A stretch of 64,000 nt of DNA, taken from positions 434,001-498,000 of the forward strand of contig CP073276.1 of NCBI GenBank assembly GCA_038561985.1. Reading direction: 5' to 3'. The notes below the pieces were generated by a model that saw nothing but the letters and a program-made list of their open reading frames with translations, was not told the origin of the DNA and made no database searches. The translations under genes were made by a program, and so were the position numbers. This DNA is from Petrimonas sulfuriphila (lineage in GTDB: Bacteria; Bacteroidota; Bacteroidia; Bacteroidales; Dysgonomonadaceae). Positions 27,232 to 36,109 of this stretch are shown here, one piece after another. The stretch's first letter is position 1. Every line of letters starts with the position of its first letter.

Positions 27232-29220
27232 TTATTTTACATTTTTAATCCTTTCGATAAGTTCGTCACCCAACGCTTTTTTATCTTCAATGTGCTTAAG
27301 GGTAGCCATTACGAACAGATTTTTATCAAAAGCTCCGCGAACATATTCAAAGTCCATGGCCTGGTCCTGGATGTTCCCATCGGAACCAAATCCGGTTTTG
27401 AAAGACAACGAAAACTCTTTCTTTGCATCGGTGTAAATCATTTCATCAAGCTTTACCACCGAAGTTTTCCATTTTTCCACAATAGCGATAACATCTTCAG
27501 CAGTAATTGTCTCGGGGGTAACGCTATAGAATTCCTGAATTTTCTCCCATGCCCAAGTCCACTCCAAGGTGTAGTATTGTTCGTGAAGTTGTTTAAACAC
27601 GTTGTTGATCTCCTTCAACTTCGAAACCTCACCGCTTTCAATCTGACAAAGCAAGTGGTCGATTTCCGATTTTGGGGCAATCAGTCCGGAAATGTCTATC
27701 CATTCGCCCGACCCGACTGTTGTGTCCGGTTTCAACCTATCCCGGACCTCTTCGTTTGAAGTAAAACGGGTATTTTCGAGCCTTTTTATGATGGAGTTTC
27801 CCAAAAATTTATGAATGACAATTTCATACAGCTCCAGTCCTCTTTTTAAGGCAGCATTTTTGATGATACAACTCTGATAGGTGTAGATTTCGGAGGTTTC
27901 GCCTGCCGTTGCCTGCAAGTTCTTCAAAATACTTACTCCGGCAAATACTTTCTGGATGGTATAGGGGCTCAACAAGTTGAAATTGATAAAATCGAGCTTG
28001 TCTGGATCTTTCCTCTTGTCCCGTTCGGGCCATTTTTTGGCATCGCGAATGGTGCCCACACTTTTCAGGTTTATGGCCGGAGCCAGGTGTGTCGCATTGT
28101 TGTTTTCCACCAAATAAGAGAACGGCAAGTTCGAAGTATCCGAGTGGTGGTAGTGCCGGCCTAAGATCAAGGAGAAAGGGCCTACCTTTGCCGGCCAGAG
28201 CACATAGGAATTACTCGTTGTTTTAGCGCCGCGCTCAACGATTCCCTGATGAATGGGCCCCAGCTTGTACATGTGGTTGCTTTGATTGGATCCCGATCCG
28301 GCGTTCATAAACGAGAACATACCGGCTATGAGCAATGTGGACTTATGGTGGGTTACCGTATAAGGCCCGGCAAAAAGGGCGCAGGCTTCGCCGTTCTCTC
28401 CCTGGCAATTGCTGAAAAAGAGCGAGTCGGAGGCTGAATATCCGTGATCGAGGTGGCATGCCTGGCCGATAAAGCAGCGGGAAATAATGCATCCGCCATC
28501 GATTCGGGAACCCGAAGAAATAATAAAATCCTCAGCAATTACATTCCTGCCGACGTAGACAGGTGCCTGTTTGTTACTGTTGATGCTACCGTTTTTCAGC
28601 TTCATGGCACCGGTGATCTTGCAAAAACTGCCGATCCTCACGTTTTTGATGTATCCCACGTTCACAATCATGGCATCGTTTCCTATGCTTCCCATATCCG
28701 ACGCATGTTTTCCGGCGTAATAATCAACCATCGCCTTCATGCGCTTGATCAAGTTGGGGCGGTGCCTGTAAAGCGCATATACGTATGCAAAATGAGCGGA
28801 TAATTTATCGTGGATATGAACCTCGCGTCCTCCCGACTCGTTCAGCACATTTACTTCCGTCCCGTTTCCAAAAGTTGTCTTAGCGTCAACCAGAATAACA
28901 TCTACGTTTTGAATGAAGCAATTATCACCGATGAGGTAATTGGCTATGTAATTTTGAATGTTCTCTATTACCACATTGTTACCGATCTCACAATTGTGGA
29001 TAACAGCGTTATTGATACAGGAGTGTTTTTTTAATCCTCCCGCCAGCTCAAACTCATTCTCCAACACGCCTAACTTTATCTTTCCCGAAAACCGGGTATT
29101 TTTAATAAAGTGAGGGTTGAACCGGGCACTCACCTTTACACGTGTCCAGTCGGCACATTCGCAATTCTGGCTTTGAAGCCGTTCAATTTCTTGCGGTGTT
29201 AAACTCCTTAGTTCCTGCAT
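27232..29220 (-). CDS. DUF4954-family left-handed beta-helix protein
   Basis: This 662-residue protein has no assigned reaction. The first two thirds contain hexapeptide-type repeats characteristic of left-handed beta-helix acyl- or nucleotidyl-transferases: INNAVIHNCEIGNNVVIENI near residues 69-88, IGDNCFIQNVDVILV, then VGRNVIAEDFIISSGSRIDGG near 224-244. The His-rich FSLILGRHYHHSD, also conserved-looking, lies near 355. The C-terminal third is helical. I recall this family as DUF4954, widespread in Bacteroidales and of unknown role. There is no signal peptide, so it is probably cytoplasmic. It sits alone between a small membrane protein gene and the cysteine operon, each unit with its own terminator. 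Confidence 0.8.
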   Translation of the reverse strand: MQELRSLTPQEIERLQSQNCECADWTRVKVSARFNPHFIKNTRFSGKIKLGVLENEFELAGGLKKHSCINNAVIHNCEIGNNVVIENIQNYIANYLIGDNCFIQNVDVILVDAKTTFGNGTEVNVLNESGGREVHIHDKLSAHFAYVYALYRHRPNLIKRMKAMVDYYAGKHASDMGSIGNDAMIVNVGYIKNVRIGSFCKITGAMKLKNGSINSNKQAPVYVGRNVIAEDFIISSGSRIDGGCIISRCFIGQACHLDHGYSASDSLFFSNCQGENGEACALFAGPYTVTHHKSTLLIAGMFSFMNAGSGSNQSNHMYKLGPIHQGIVERGAKTTSNSYVLWPAKVGPFSLILGRHYHHSDTSNLPFSYLVENNNATHLAPAINLKSVGTIRDAKKWPERDKRKDPDKLDFINFNLLSPYTIQKVFAGVSILKNLQATAGETSEIYTYQSCIIKNAALKRGLELYEIVIHKFLGNSIIKRLENTRFTSNEEVRDRLKPDTTVGSGEWIDISGLIAPKSEIDHLLCQIESGEVSKLKEINNVFKQLHEQYYTLEWTWAWEKIQEFYSVTPETITAEDVIAIVEKWKTSVVKLDEMIYTDAKKEFSLSFKTGFGSDGNIQDQAMDFEYVRGAFDKNLFVMATLKHIEDKKALGDELIERIKNVK

Positions 29221-29252
29221 GGCTATAATTTTGTTGCAAAAATATAGAAAAA

Positions 29253-29283
29253 ACCCGTATGACGCTCACGACGGCATACGGGT
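29253..29283 (-). terminator. terminator after the 61-residue membrane protein gene
   Basis: A perfect 9-bp stem (ACCCGTATG at 29253-29261 with 29275-29283) is followed on the - strand by a run of T (29247-29252 are A on the + strand). It lies 22 bases after the small gene's stop and 33 bases before the DUF4954 start codon. Confidence 0.8.
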
Positions 29284-29304
29284 AAAAAAGTTAGTTTTAA
29301 GCGA

Positions 29305-29490
29305 TCAGCCCAACAGAGCCTTAAAAGCTTCGTAGACGAGGAAAGCAGGCCATACAATTGCTTTCAGAAAACCCAGTACTCCCATCCAGAAAGTGGCAGC
29401 AGTTGAGATGTACCAAACGGCCGCGCCAATCACTCCGAGTCCATACACTGCATCCCCTGCGGAGCCGCTCCCTTGCGTTTTTTTACCCAT
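29305..29490 (-). CDS. conserved small membrane protein, 61 residues
   Basis: The product starts MGKKTQGSGSAGDAVYGLGV and then has one or two hydrophobic segments (VIGAAVWYISTAATFWMGVL and FLKAIVWPAFLVYEAFKALL). The layout of a short charged N-terminus and Gly-rich helix followed by FWMGVLGFLKAIVWPAFLVYE resembles small inner-membrane proteins I have seen in many Gram-negative genomes, with no known function. Support for a real gene: its own perfect terminator, a sensible start, and location between two conserved genes in their orientation. It could act as a regulator of a larger membrane complex, as many such proteins do. Confidence 0.75.
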   Translation of the reverse strand: MGKKTQGSGSAGDAVYGLGVIGAAVWYISTAATFWMGVLGFLKAIVWPAFLVYEAFKALLG

Positions 29491-29570
29491 AATCGTTAAT
29501 TTTAAAGATGAAAATTATCCGTACGGGTCGGAGTTTGTCCAACACAGAAAGAAGAGAGACTTAATAGGAC

Positions 29571-30584
29571 CTATTTTTTCTCTTTCAACGCTTCAAAGAT
29601 CAGCTTTTCGAGTTCGTCCGCCAACTCGGGGTTATCTTTGATAACCGCTTTTGTAGCATCGCGCCCCTGAGCCAGCTTCGAGTCGTTGTAGCTGTACCAC
29701 GATCCGCTCTTTTTAATCACGTTCAGTTCAGCACCCAAGTCCACAATCTCTCCTTCGCGTGAGATTCCCTCACCGTACATTATATCGAATTCGGCCTTAC
29801 GGAAAGGCGGTGCCACTTTATTCTTCACCACTTTTACGCGGGTCTGGCTTCCGTGTACTTCATCGCCATCTTTTAACTGGCCAATACGGCGGATATCCAA
29901 ACGAACCGAAGCATAGAATTTCAAGGCATTACCTCCTGTGGTAGTTTCGGGATTGCCGAACATCACTCCGATTTTCTCCCTTAGCTGATTGATAAAAACA
30001 CAGGTTGTATTTGTCTTCCCTATCGTTGAAGTGAGTTTACGCAACGCTTGCGACATCAGCCGGGCCTGCAATCCTACGTTCGAATCGCCCATATCGCCTT
30101 CAATCTCTTTCTTGGGGGTAAGCGCTGCCACAGAGTCAATCACAACAATATCCACTGCCGATGAACGAATCAACTGCTCGGCAATCTCCAACGCCTCTTC
30201 GCCGCTGCTGGGTTGAGAGATAAGCAAGTTATCGGTATCTACTCCCAGTTTTTCGGCATAAAACCGGTCGAAAGCATGTTCTGCATCGATGAAAGCAGCC
30301 ACACCGCCTGCCTTTTGTGCTTCGGCAATGGCGTGAATGGCCAACGTGGTTTTTCCCGATGATTCGGGACCGTATATCTCTATAACCCGACCACGCGGAT
30401 ATCCGCCAACGCCGAGGGCTGCATTCAATCCTATCGAGCCTGTTGGAATAACCGATACTTCCTCTACTTTTTCTTCGCCCATCTTCATGATCGAACCCTT
30501 TCCGTAGGTTTTCTCAATCTTATCCATCGCCGCACGAAGCGCTTTGAGTTTCTCACTGTTTTGTGGGGTTTCTTTTTCTGCCAT
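29571..30584 (-). CDS. recA: recombinase RecA
   Basis: This 337-residue ATP-dependent strand-exchange protein performs homologous recombination and repair. The N-terminal helix region is [20 protein letters not shown] (about residues 12-31). Walker A is GPESSGKTT near 72-80, Walker B is [11 protein letters not shown] near 145-155, and loop L2 is [17 protein letters not shown] near 215-231. It is a little shorter than E. coli RecA through a reduced C-terminal tail, which still ends in acidic and lysine residues (EALKEKK). It lies 65 bases after bcp on the same strand and may share its transcript. No LexA-type operator was recognised. Confidence 0.98.
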   Translation of the reverse strand: MAEKETPQNSEKLKALRAAMDKIEKTYGKGSIMKMGEEKVEEVSVIPTGSIGLNAALGVGGYPRGRVIEIYGPESSGKTTLAIHAIAEAQKAGGVAAFIDAEHAFDRFYAEKLGVDTDNLLISQPSSGEEALEIAEQLIRSSAVDIVVIDSVAALTPKKEIEGDMGDSNVGLQARLMSQALRKLTSTIGKTNTTCVFINQLREKIGVMFGNPETTTGGNALKFYASVRLDIRRIGQLKDGDEVHGSQTRVKVVKNKVAPPFRKAEFDIMYGEGISREGEIVDLGAELNVIKKSGSWYSYNDSKLAQGRDATKAVIKDNPELADELEKLIFEALKEKK

Positions 30585-30649
30585 AATATTTTCGTTTTTT
30601 ATTATTTGTTTCTTGTCAGCCGCTCAAAGCGAAGCATAAGATTTTCCTC

Positions 30650-31108
30650 TCACAGATTCAATATCTGCTCTGCATGGTTTTTTGTATCCACACCTCGACC
30701 CTCAATGATATGGCGAATAATACCGGCTTCGTCAATTAAAAATGTGGTGCGGACTGTACCCATATAGGTTTTGCCGTAATTTTTCTTTTCCTGCCAAACA
30801 CCAAATTCCTGAACCAGCTTTTTATCCACATCGGCAATCAACGGAAAGGGCAAGTCAAACTTTTCGATGAATTTCCGATGCGAATCCTCACTGTCTACAC
30901 TCACACCTACAACTGCATAACCGGCTTTTTTCAGGTCCTGATATCCGTCCCGCAGGCTGCAGGCCTGAGCCGTACATCCAGGCGTGTTATCTTTCGGATA
31001 GAAATAAAGTGCCAGTTTCTTTCCTGTAAAATCAGTTGATTTCACTGTTTTCCCGTCCTGACCGGTACCCAATATTTCGGGAATTTTGTCTCCAATCTGT
31101 AGTGCCAT
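30650..31108 (-). CDS. bcp: thioredoxin-dependent thiol peroxidase (Bcp-type peroxiredoxin)
   Basis: This 152-residue cytoplasmic peroxiredoxin reduces hydroperoxides. The active site is in YFYPKDNTPGCTAQACSLRD. The peroxidatic Cys follows TPG, and a second Cys five residues later acts as the resolving residue typical of BCP/PrxQ. The PVGDKIP-type start appears as IGDKIPEILGTGQDGK. Length is standard. A perfect -7 box lies 29 bases upstream of the start. recA follows on the same strand. In an anaerobe it would serve oxygen and peroxide tolerance. Confidence 0.95.
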   Translation of the reverse strand: MALQIGDKIPEILGTGQDGKTVKSTDFTGKKLALYFYPKDNTPGCTAQACSLRDGYQDLKKAGYAVVGVSVDSEDSHRKFIEKFDLPFPLIADVDKKLVQEFGVWQEKKNYGKTYMGTVRTTFLIDEAGIIRHIIEGRGVDTKNHAEQILNL

Positions 31109-31137
31109 AATTTTTCTTTTTTTTGTGGTAGAGAGAT

Positions 31138-31145
31138 CAAAGATA
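31138..31145 (-). promoter_or_regulatory. -7 promoter box for bcp (and perhaps recA)
   Basis: On the - strand this reads TATCTTTG, a perfect TAnnTTTG, 29 bases before the bcp start. At the -33 spacing TTCT (31165-31168) is a partial match. Confidence 0.6.
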
Positions 31146-31198
31146 GTGTTTTTTTAAATAAGAAAGAATTCCCTTCCGCAATAGGATACGGGAAAAAT

Positions 31199-32308
31199 TC
31201 ACACCAATTTATACATTCCTCCCGGCAAGGCTTTTACAACATTTTTCATTTCGAGCTCAAGCAATGTAAAGAACAACTCCGAAACCGGTAAGTTGAGTTC
31301 GATTCCCAGCTTGTTCACGTGCATGGATTCAACCCCGTTGAGCGCACGAAAAACTTTTTCTTCCACTTCGTTCAGGTCCGGGAACAACTCTTTTTGCACG
31401 GGTTGTTCCGGTTTTTCGGCTGTGTCCCACCCCATCTGTTCGATGAAGGCGACTGTATTTTGCATCAATACGGCTTTGTTTGAAGCGATTAAATTATTGC
31501 ATCCCGATGATCGGGCATCGGTTATTCTTCCGGGTATGGCAAAAACTTCGCGATAATAGGAATTGGCGATATCTGCAGTAATGAGTGAACCTCCTCTATC
31601 TCCCGATTCTACAACAACCACAGCATCTGCCATTCCGGCAACGATGCGGTTCCGTTTTACGAAATTGAATCTATCGGGTTCGGTGCCGCTCGGAAATTCG
31701 GTAATCCAGGCTCCCCTTTCCAACATCTCTATGGCCGTTTTCCGGTGTACAGACGGATAAACTCTATCCAATCCGTGTGCCAGTACCGCAACCGTTGAAA
31801 CATTATTTTGCAACGAAGCGCGATGCGCACAGATGTCTATTCCGTATGCCAGGCCACTCACAACAAGTATATCGGGGAAAAGCCCTGACAATTCCCGGAC
31901 AAATTTTTGACAAAACTCCAATCCGTATCTGGTTGCATTACGCGTCCCGATTATGCTCACCACTTTTGGCGCATTAAAGCCAGTGTTGCCTTTTGCATAC
32001 AGCAAAACAGGCGCATCAACACAGTTAGTTAACCGGGAGGGATAATGGTGTTGCGTATAAAAAAGTGTCTGAATATTGTTTTTCTCAACAAATGCCAGTT
32101 CTTTTTCAGCTTTTCTCAATACTTCCGGATTACGGATCTCATGGATCAAACGTCGCGATAAACCCGGCAGTTTCTCCAAACTCCCTGTTTTCTCACTAAA
32201 TATGGCCTTCTCATCCCCAACAGCCCTCATCAGGTTACGTGCATGTACGACTCCGACGCCCTGAATACAGGTTAACGCAATCTGATATAGGGTTTTGTCG
32301 GTTATCAT
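31199..32308 (-). CDS. dprA: DNA-processing protein DprA
   Basis: This 369-residue protein loads RecA on incoming single-stranded DNA during natural transformation. An N-terminal SAM-like/HhH region (about residues 1-70, LTCIQGVGVVHARNLMRAVG) precedes the Rossmann core (VSIIGTRNATRYGLEFC near 115-130, VSGLAYGIDICAHRASL near 153-169, AHGLDRVYP, and VVVESGDRGGSLITADIA). A C-terminal winged-helix DML1-like domain (about 305-369, LNGVESMHVNKLGIELNLP) completes the usual plan. Length is normal. It is common in Bacteroidetes whether or not competence has been shown. It sits 50 bases downstream of a thioesterase gene on the same strand. Confidence 0.95.
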   Translation of the reverse strand: MITDKTLYQIALTCIQGVGVVHARNLMRAVGDEKAIFSEKTGSLEKLPGLSRRLIHEIRNPEVLRKAEKELAFVEKNNIQTLFYTQHHYPSRLTNCVDAPVLLYAKGNTGFNAPKVVSIIGTRNATRYGLEFCQKFVRELSGLFPDILVVSGLAYGIDICAHRASLQNNVSTVAVLAHGLDRVYPSVHRKTAIEMLERGAWITEFPSGTEPDRFNFVKRNRIVAGMADAVVVVESGDRGGSLITADIANSYYREVFAIPGRITDARSSGCNNLIASNKAVLMQNTVAFIEQMGWDTAEKPEQPVQKELFPDLNEVEEKVFRALNGVESMHVNKLGIELNLPVSELFFTLLELEMKNVVKALPGGMYKLV

Positions 32309-32358
32309 GAGATTGAGATTTAAAGTTTAGAATATCTCTTTGTCCCTTGTTCCTTACT

Positions 32359-32760
32359 CTAAATATACTCCTTAAACGCTTCGTCAAAGACCTCGGGTTG
32401 TGAAAGTTTTCCGTTCACCAGGTTGACCACTTCGATCTTTGCACGGGCACAAAGCACATTATCGGATTGACGGACAATCTCCTGATGAAAAATATATTTC
32501 AACCCTATCCTCTCCAGCCGGGAAACCGTACAAATAAACCTGTCCATTCCGATTAACGGAACTTTGTATCGGATTTCCACACGAGACACAACAGCATCAA
32601 TTCCTTGTTTATGAAGTTGGTAAAAATTCAATCCCACCTTCTCCAGAAACTCATGGCGTGTTACTTCAAAATAATGCTGATAGTTGGCATTATTGACGTG
32701 GCCCTGCGTATCACACTCATAATCACGCACCTTCATTGTATATGTAAAAATAGGATCCAT
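32359..32760 (-). CDS. hotdog-fold acyl-CoA thioesterase (YbgC/4HBT-like)
   Basis: This 133-residue protein has the single hotdog-fold domain of the 4-hydroxybenzoyl-CoA thioesterase group. The catalytic-type Asp lies in YECDTQGHVNNANYQHYFE (about residues 14-32), followed by the long central helix (FLEKVGL) and five strands including VEIRYKVPLIGMDRFICTV. It probably hydrolyses an acyl-CoA or acyl-ACP in the cytoplasm; the substrate cannot be told. It lies 50 bases upstream of dprA and may be co-transcribed. Confidence 0.85.
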   Translation of the reverse strand: MDPIFTYTMKVRDYECDTQGHVNNANYQHYFEVTRHEFLEKVGLNFYQLHKQGIDAVVSRVEIRYKVPLIGMDRFICTVSRLERIGLKYIFHQEIVRQSDNVLCARAKIEVVNLVNGKLSQPEVFDEAFKEYI

Positions 32761-32861
32761 AGAAAACGCACTTCGGTTTAAGTAATAATTACAAAAGTAC
32801 GAAATTCCAGTATATGCATCAAGGCAATATCGGGCAAAAATCCTTTAAAAGCAAATCCTCA

Positions 32862-33608
32862 TCAAGGTTTAACGACAGCAGTAATTTTGTTTGCAATTTT
32901 TAGAGCGGTGGACAATGTATTCAGGTTATCGTATAATTTTCCGTCCTTGCCCGAGTAATGGCTGTGTCCAACCGGCTTTAACTCCATCTCTTCCCGGCTA
33001 TTTGTGTCTAATTTAGTCACATAAACCAATGCCGGCTGGCTCGAGGTCTTGTATTCATTGTCGCCGGGAAATTTGTTGTTTGTCCAGTGTTCGTTCCAGT
33101 CCCACGATTGGTTCAATTCCAGAAACAACGTATAAACCCCGTTCAACGGTTTGTCGGTGTTGAGATAAAAAACGAAAGAAGACGACGGCGTAGCTCCTGT
33201 ATAAGCATCAGGGACAGGCTGTTGAGGAGTCGGCAACAACGTTCCGGCTTCATTTCTTATGTTTCGTTGATAAGCCCAATAAGGAAGGGCTGCCGGTCGC
33301 TGAATCTCGCCCGCCATCCATCGTCCGGCTTCGCGGCTCACATGTTTGAATACCCCAGTCCCGATGCTTTCGGACACATAAAGAGTTTGCAAAAAATTAC
33401 CTTCGGAATCGGCTAACCAGATAGCAAAAAGCGGGTGATTATGTTCTTTTCCTTTCTCAAATTTTAACGTGATAAGGCTTCCCCCGTTTCTTTTCCCGTA
33501 TGTGAATTCCTGAACTTGTCCGGGTTCTTTTTTTACCGAAACGCAGGAAGAAAGAGTTATGGCGAAAAATGCCACAAGCAACAGAAGAATATTTCTTGTT
33601 GGATTCAT
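32862..33608 (-). CDS. DUF2271-like periplasmic lipoprotein
   Basis: This 248-residue protein has a lipoprotein signal (LLLVAFFAITLSSC, Cys near residue 22). The body resembles DUF2271: a strand pair around PLFAIWLADSEGNFLQTLYVS (about residues 59-79), a PDAYTGATP motif near 133-141, and a YTLFLELNQSWDWNEHW block. The assignment is from memory of the family pattern and is not certain. It begins 20 bases after the stop of a TonB-dependent receptor on the same strand, so they form a pair. DUF2271 proteins often accompany TonB receptors in metal-uptake loci, which suggests that role here. Confidence 0.55.
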   Translation of the reverse strand: MNPTRNILLLLVAFFAITLSSCVSVKKEPGQVQEFTYGKRNGGSLITLKFEKGKEHNHPLFAIWLADSEGNFLQTLYVSESIGTGVFKHVSREAGRWMAGEIQRPAALPYWAYQRNIRNEAGTLLPTPQQPVPDAYTGATPSSSFVFYLNTDKPLNGVYTLFLELNQSWDWNEHWTNNKFPGDNEYKTSSQPALVYVTKLDTNSREEMELKPVGHSHYSGKDGKLYDNLNTLSTALKIANKITAVVKP

Positions 33609-33628
33609 CGTTTTACCGTGTTTAGAGT

Positions 33629-36013
33629 TTACATTTTAATGATTATCCCTACCGTAGGCAATACGGTGCCACTATAGGCGTCAATTATGCGGATTCGCTG
33701 ACGGTTTTCAGGATCGGCCGGATCATCCATAACGGCACCGTCAACATCCTTGTTGGTATAAATCGGCGCATTTCTCGATTTAAAGTTATAGACGTTCTGC
33801 ACGTCCGCATAGAGGTTCAGCGTCCATTTCTTGTAATAGATCTCCTTATCTATACGCATGTCCAGCTGATGCGCGTTGGGAAGGCGCAACGAATTGAAGT
33901 TACTGTAATCGATATATGCCCGGTTGGTAATGTTCCAGGCCGCTTTATTTGTGGATAAATCCATATCCACGGGGGTATAGGGTGCACCGCCCACAAAACG
34001 CCAACGGGCAGACACGTTCCAGTTTTTCGGAAATTTATAACTGCCAATGAGGTTAAGCAAGTGCTTCGTATCCCACGACGAAGGCCTGTAAACCCCTTCC
34101 TTATCAGTAAACTCACTGCGGAAAAAAGTGTATGTTGTAGTTACGTTCAGGTTGTTCCATTCCAATATCTTGCTGAAAAACTCAACGCCGTAGGCACGTC
34201 CCTTACCGGCAGACAAGACTTCTTCGTCGCCCACCTGGCCGTATTCCGTTCCTTTGCTTGCCAGGCTACTCCCATCGGAAACCGACAACGGATAATTTTC
34301 GTACTGTTTGTAAAACCCTTCGAGCGTCATTCTTACGTTGTTCTTCGGACGGAACTCCACGCCTAAAATCGCCTGGTTGGAAAAGATGTATTTCACCCCT
34401 TCGTTGCGATTGGCGTATTCTCCTGCTGCATTTTTAAACCCGAGCGACGTATAAGCCGGCTGCATAGCGTAACGTCCGAAGTTGGCATTCAAATCCCACT
34501 TGTCCGTAAGCACGTACGAAGCCGAAAATCGAGGCGACAACTGGTTCAGGGGATCCTTCATGTTGTCGTTGAAGTTGTTGCCTACCGTGCTTATCCCGAG
34601 CGACAATTTCAGGCGGTTCTTAAGGTATTCGTCCGAAACTTGTGCAAATGCCTGATATCCGAATAAGCCGAGTTGAGTGTGGTAATTTATATCATTAACC
34701 GCGCCGTTCAGAAAGACTTTAGCTAAAGTTGAATTGGTATAACGAGCGTACTCGATACCTCCCCCCAGCATAAGTTTCACGGGTAAACCCGTATAAACCC
34801 GTTCAAAACGCAGTTTATTTTCGGCTTCGTCGGAGAGATAATCGAGTGTTTTGGGTTTGCTTTCATCGTTATCGAGGTATTTAAAGTTTTTGTTCCGAAG
34901 CATATTCCGGCTCAATGCCCACGTATCGAAAAAGCGGCTTCCGAAATGCTTGAATACTGTTCCAACCGTATAATTCCATTGGTTGTAGACAGGAAGGTAA
35001 CCCAACAGGTAGCGCTGGGATTCCGTTCCGGATTCCTGCAATCCGGTATTCAACGTCATGTTGTCTATGGCACCGATACCGATGAAGGTCAACTCGTTCT
35101 TCGCGTTAATGTTGTACTTGTATCTCATCTGAAAGTCATTGTAGGTAGGCAGGAACGGCAGTCCGATAGCTTTGAACAACAACTGAAGGTAAGATTGCCG
35201 GGCTGATGCGATAAACGTTGAATTTGTCCCGGCAGGGCCGTCAACAGTAATAGCCGCATCAGATGCGCCGACCGAGAGCTTCGTATGCACACGGTCCCGG
35301 CTGCCTTCTTTTTGCCTGATTTCCATGACGGAGCTGAGCGCATTCGTGCGGTTAGCAGGAAAGGCACCGGTATAAAAACTGATTTCCCGGACAAAATCGG
35401 GGTTAACCACGCCGACAACTCCACCGGACGAGCCTTGCGTGGAAAAGTGGTTGATTATTGGGATCTCGATCCCATCGAGGTAAAAAACATTTTCTGAAGG
35501 GCCACCACCTCTCACGATCAAATCGTTCCGGTTAGGGTCCGTAGCCCCCACACCGGGAAGTGTTTGCATCGCTTTTGACACATCACGGTTCACGCCGGCA
35601 CTTTTTTCAATCTCCTGCACTCCGATGGTCAATATTGAAACGGGACTCTCTATCCGTTTGAGGCTAAAGTTGGGGCGAACCACAACTTCTTCGAGTGAAA
35701 TAGCCGTTTCGGGCAACTCAATATCAATAAATGTGGTTTGATTTCCCTGGACTTGAATTTCTGAAGATACGGTCGTTTCAAAACCGATAAAACTTGCCGC
35801 TAAACGGACAAAACCCGGGTCGATACCCGTGAAAATAAAGTTTCCATCTAAATCCGAAGTAGACCCGATACTGGTCCCTTGTATCTGAATGTTGGCAAAT
35901 TCAATCGGCTCGTTTGTTTTCGCATTTAAAATACGCCCTTTGATGATACCTTTCTGGGCAAAGAGAACCGATCCGATAAAAATAAAAGAAAACACAATAA
36001 CAAGTCTTTTCAT
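33629..36013 (-). CDS. TonB-dependent receptor with carboxypeptidase-like N-domain
   Basis: This 794-residue outer-membrane receptor has a signal peptide (about residues 1-19), a carboxypeptidase-regulatory-like domain at about 22-100 (GIIKGRILNAKTNEPIEFANI), a plug at about 120-235 (LQTLPGVGATDPNRNDLIVRGG, FYLDGIEIPIINHF), and a 22-strand-type barrel ending TVGIIIKM. It lacks the STN domain of the receptor in the left island and has no sigma/anti-sigma pair, so it is not a signalling receptor. A DUF2271-like lipoprotein gene follows directly. A ferric-chelate or other metal complex is the likeliest ligand by context, but this is inference. Confidence 0.9.
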   Translation of the reverse strand: MKRLVIVFSFIFIGSVLFAQKGIIKGRILNAKTNEPIEFANIQIQGTSIGSTSDLDGNFIFTGIDPGFVRLAASFIGFETTVSSEIQVQGNQTTFIDIELPETAISLEEVVVRPNFSLKRIESPVSILTIGVQEIEKSAGVNRDVSKAMQTLPGVGATDPNRNDLIVRGGGPSENVFYLDGIEIPIINHFSTQGSSGGVVGVVNPDFVREISFYTGAFPANRTNALSSVMEIRQKEGSRDRVHTKLSVGASDAAITVDGPAGTNSTFIASARQSYLQLLFKAIGLPFLPTYNDFQMRYKYNINAKNELTFIGIGAIDNMTLNTGLQESGTESQRYLLGYLPVYNQWNYTVGTVFKHFGSRFFDTWALSRNMLRNKNFKYLDNDESKPKTLDYLSDEAENKLRFERVYTGLPVKLMLGGGIEYARYTNSTLAKVFLNGAVNDINYHTQLGLFGYQAFAQVSDEYLKNRLKLSLGISTVGNNFNDNMKDPLNQLSPRFSASYVLTDKWDLNANFGRYAMQPAYTSLGFKNAAGEYANRNEGVKYIFSNQAILGVEFRPKNNVRMTLEGFYKQYENYPLSVSDGSSLASKGTEYGQVGDEEVLSAGKGRAYGVEFFSKILEWNNLNVTTTYTFFRSEFTDKEGVYRPSSWDTKHLLNLIGSYKFPKNWNVSARWRFVGGAPYTPVDMDLSTNKAAWNITNRAYIDYSNFNSLRLPNAHQLDMRIDKEIYYKKWTLNLYADVQNVYNFKSRNAPIYTNKDVDGAVMDDPADPENRQRIRIIDAYSGTVLPTVGIIIKM

Positions 36014-36109
36014 AAATTTTATTTATACTAATTATAAATACATGGCAATAAATATGCCACTATTAACAAAAAAACAAGATTTTTGTTTTCTCCAGGCCTC
36101 CCCCAAGCT

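Noticed and set aside
36070-36088. AAAACAA/TTGTTTT hairpin between the TonB receptor start and purL stop
   Set aside because: The seven-pair stem has only one G-C pair and no supporting U-run, so it was not called a terminator.
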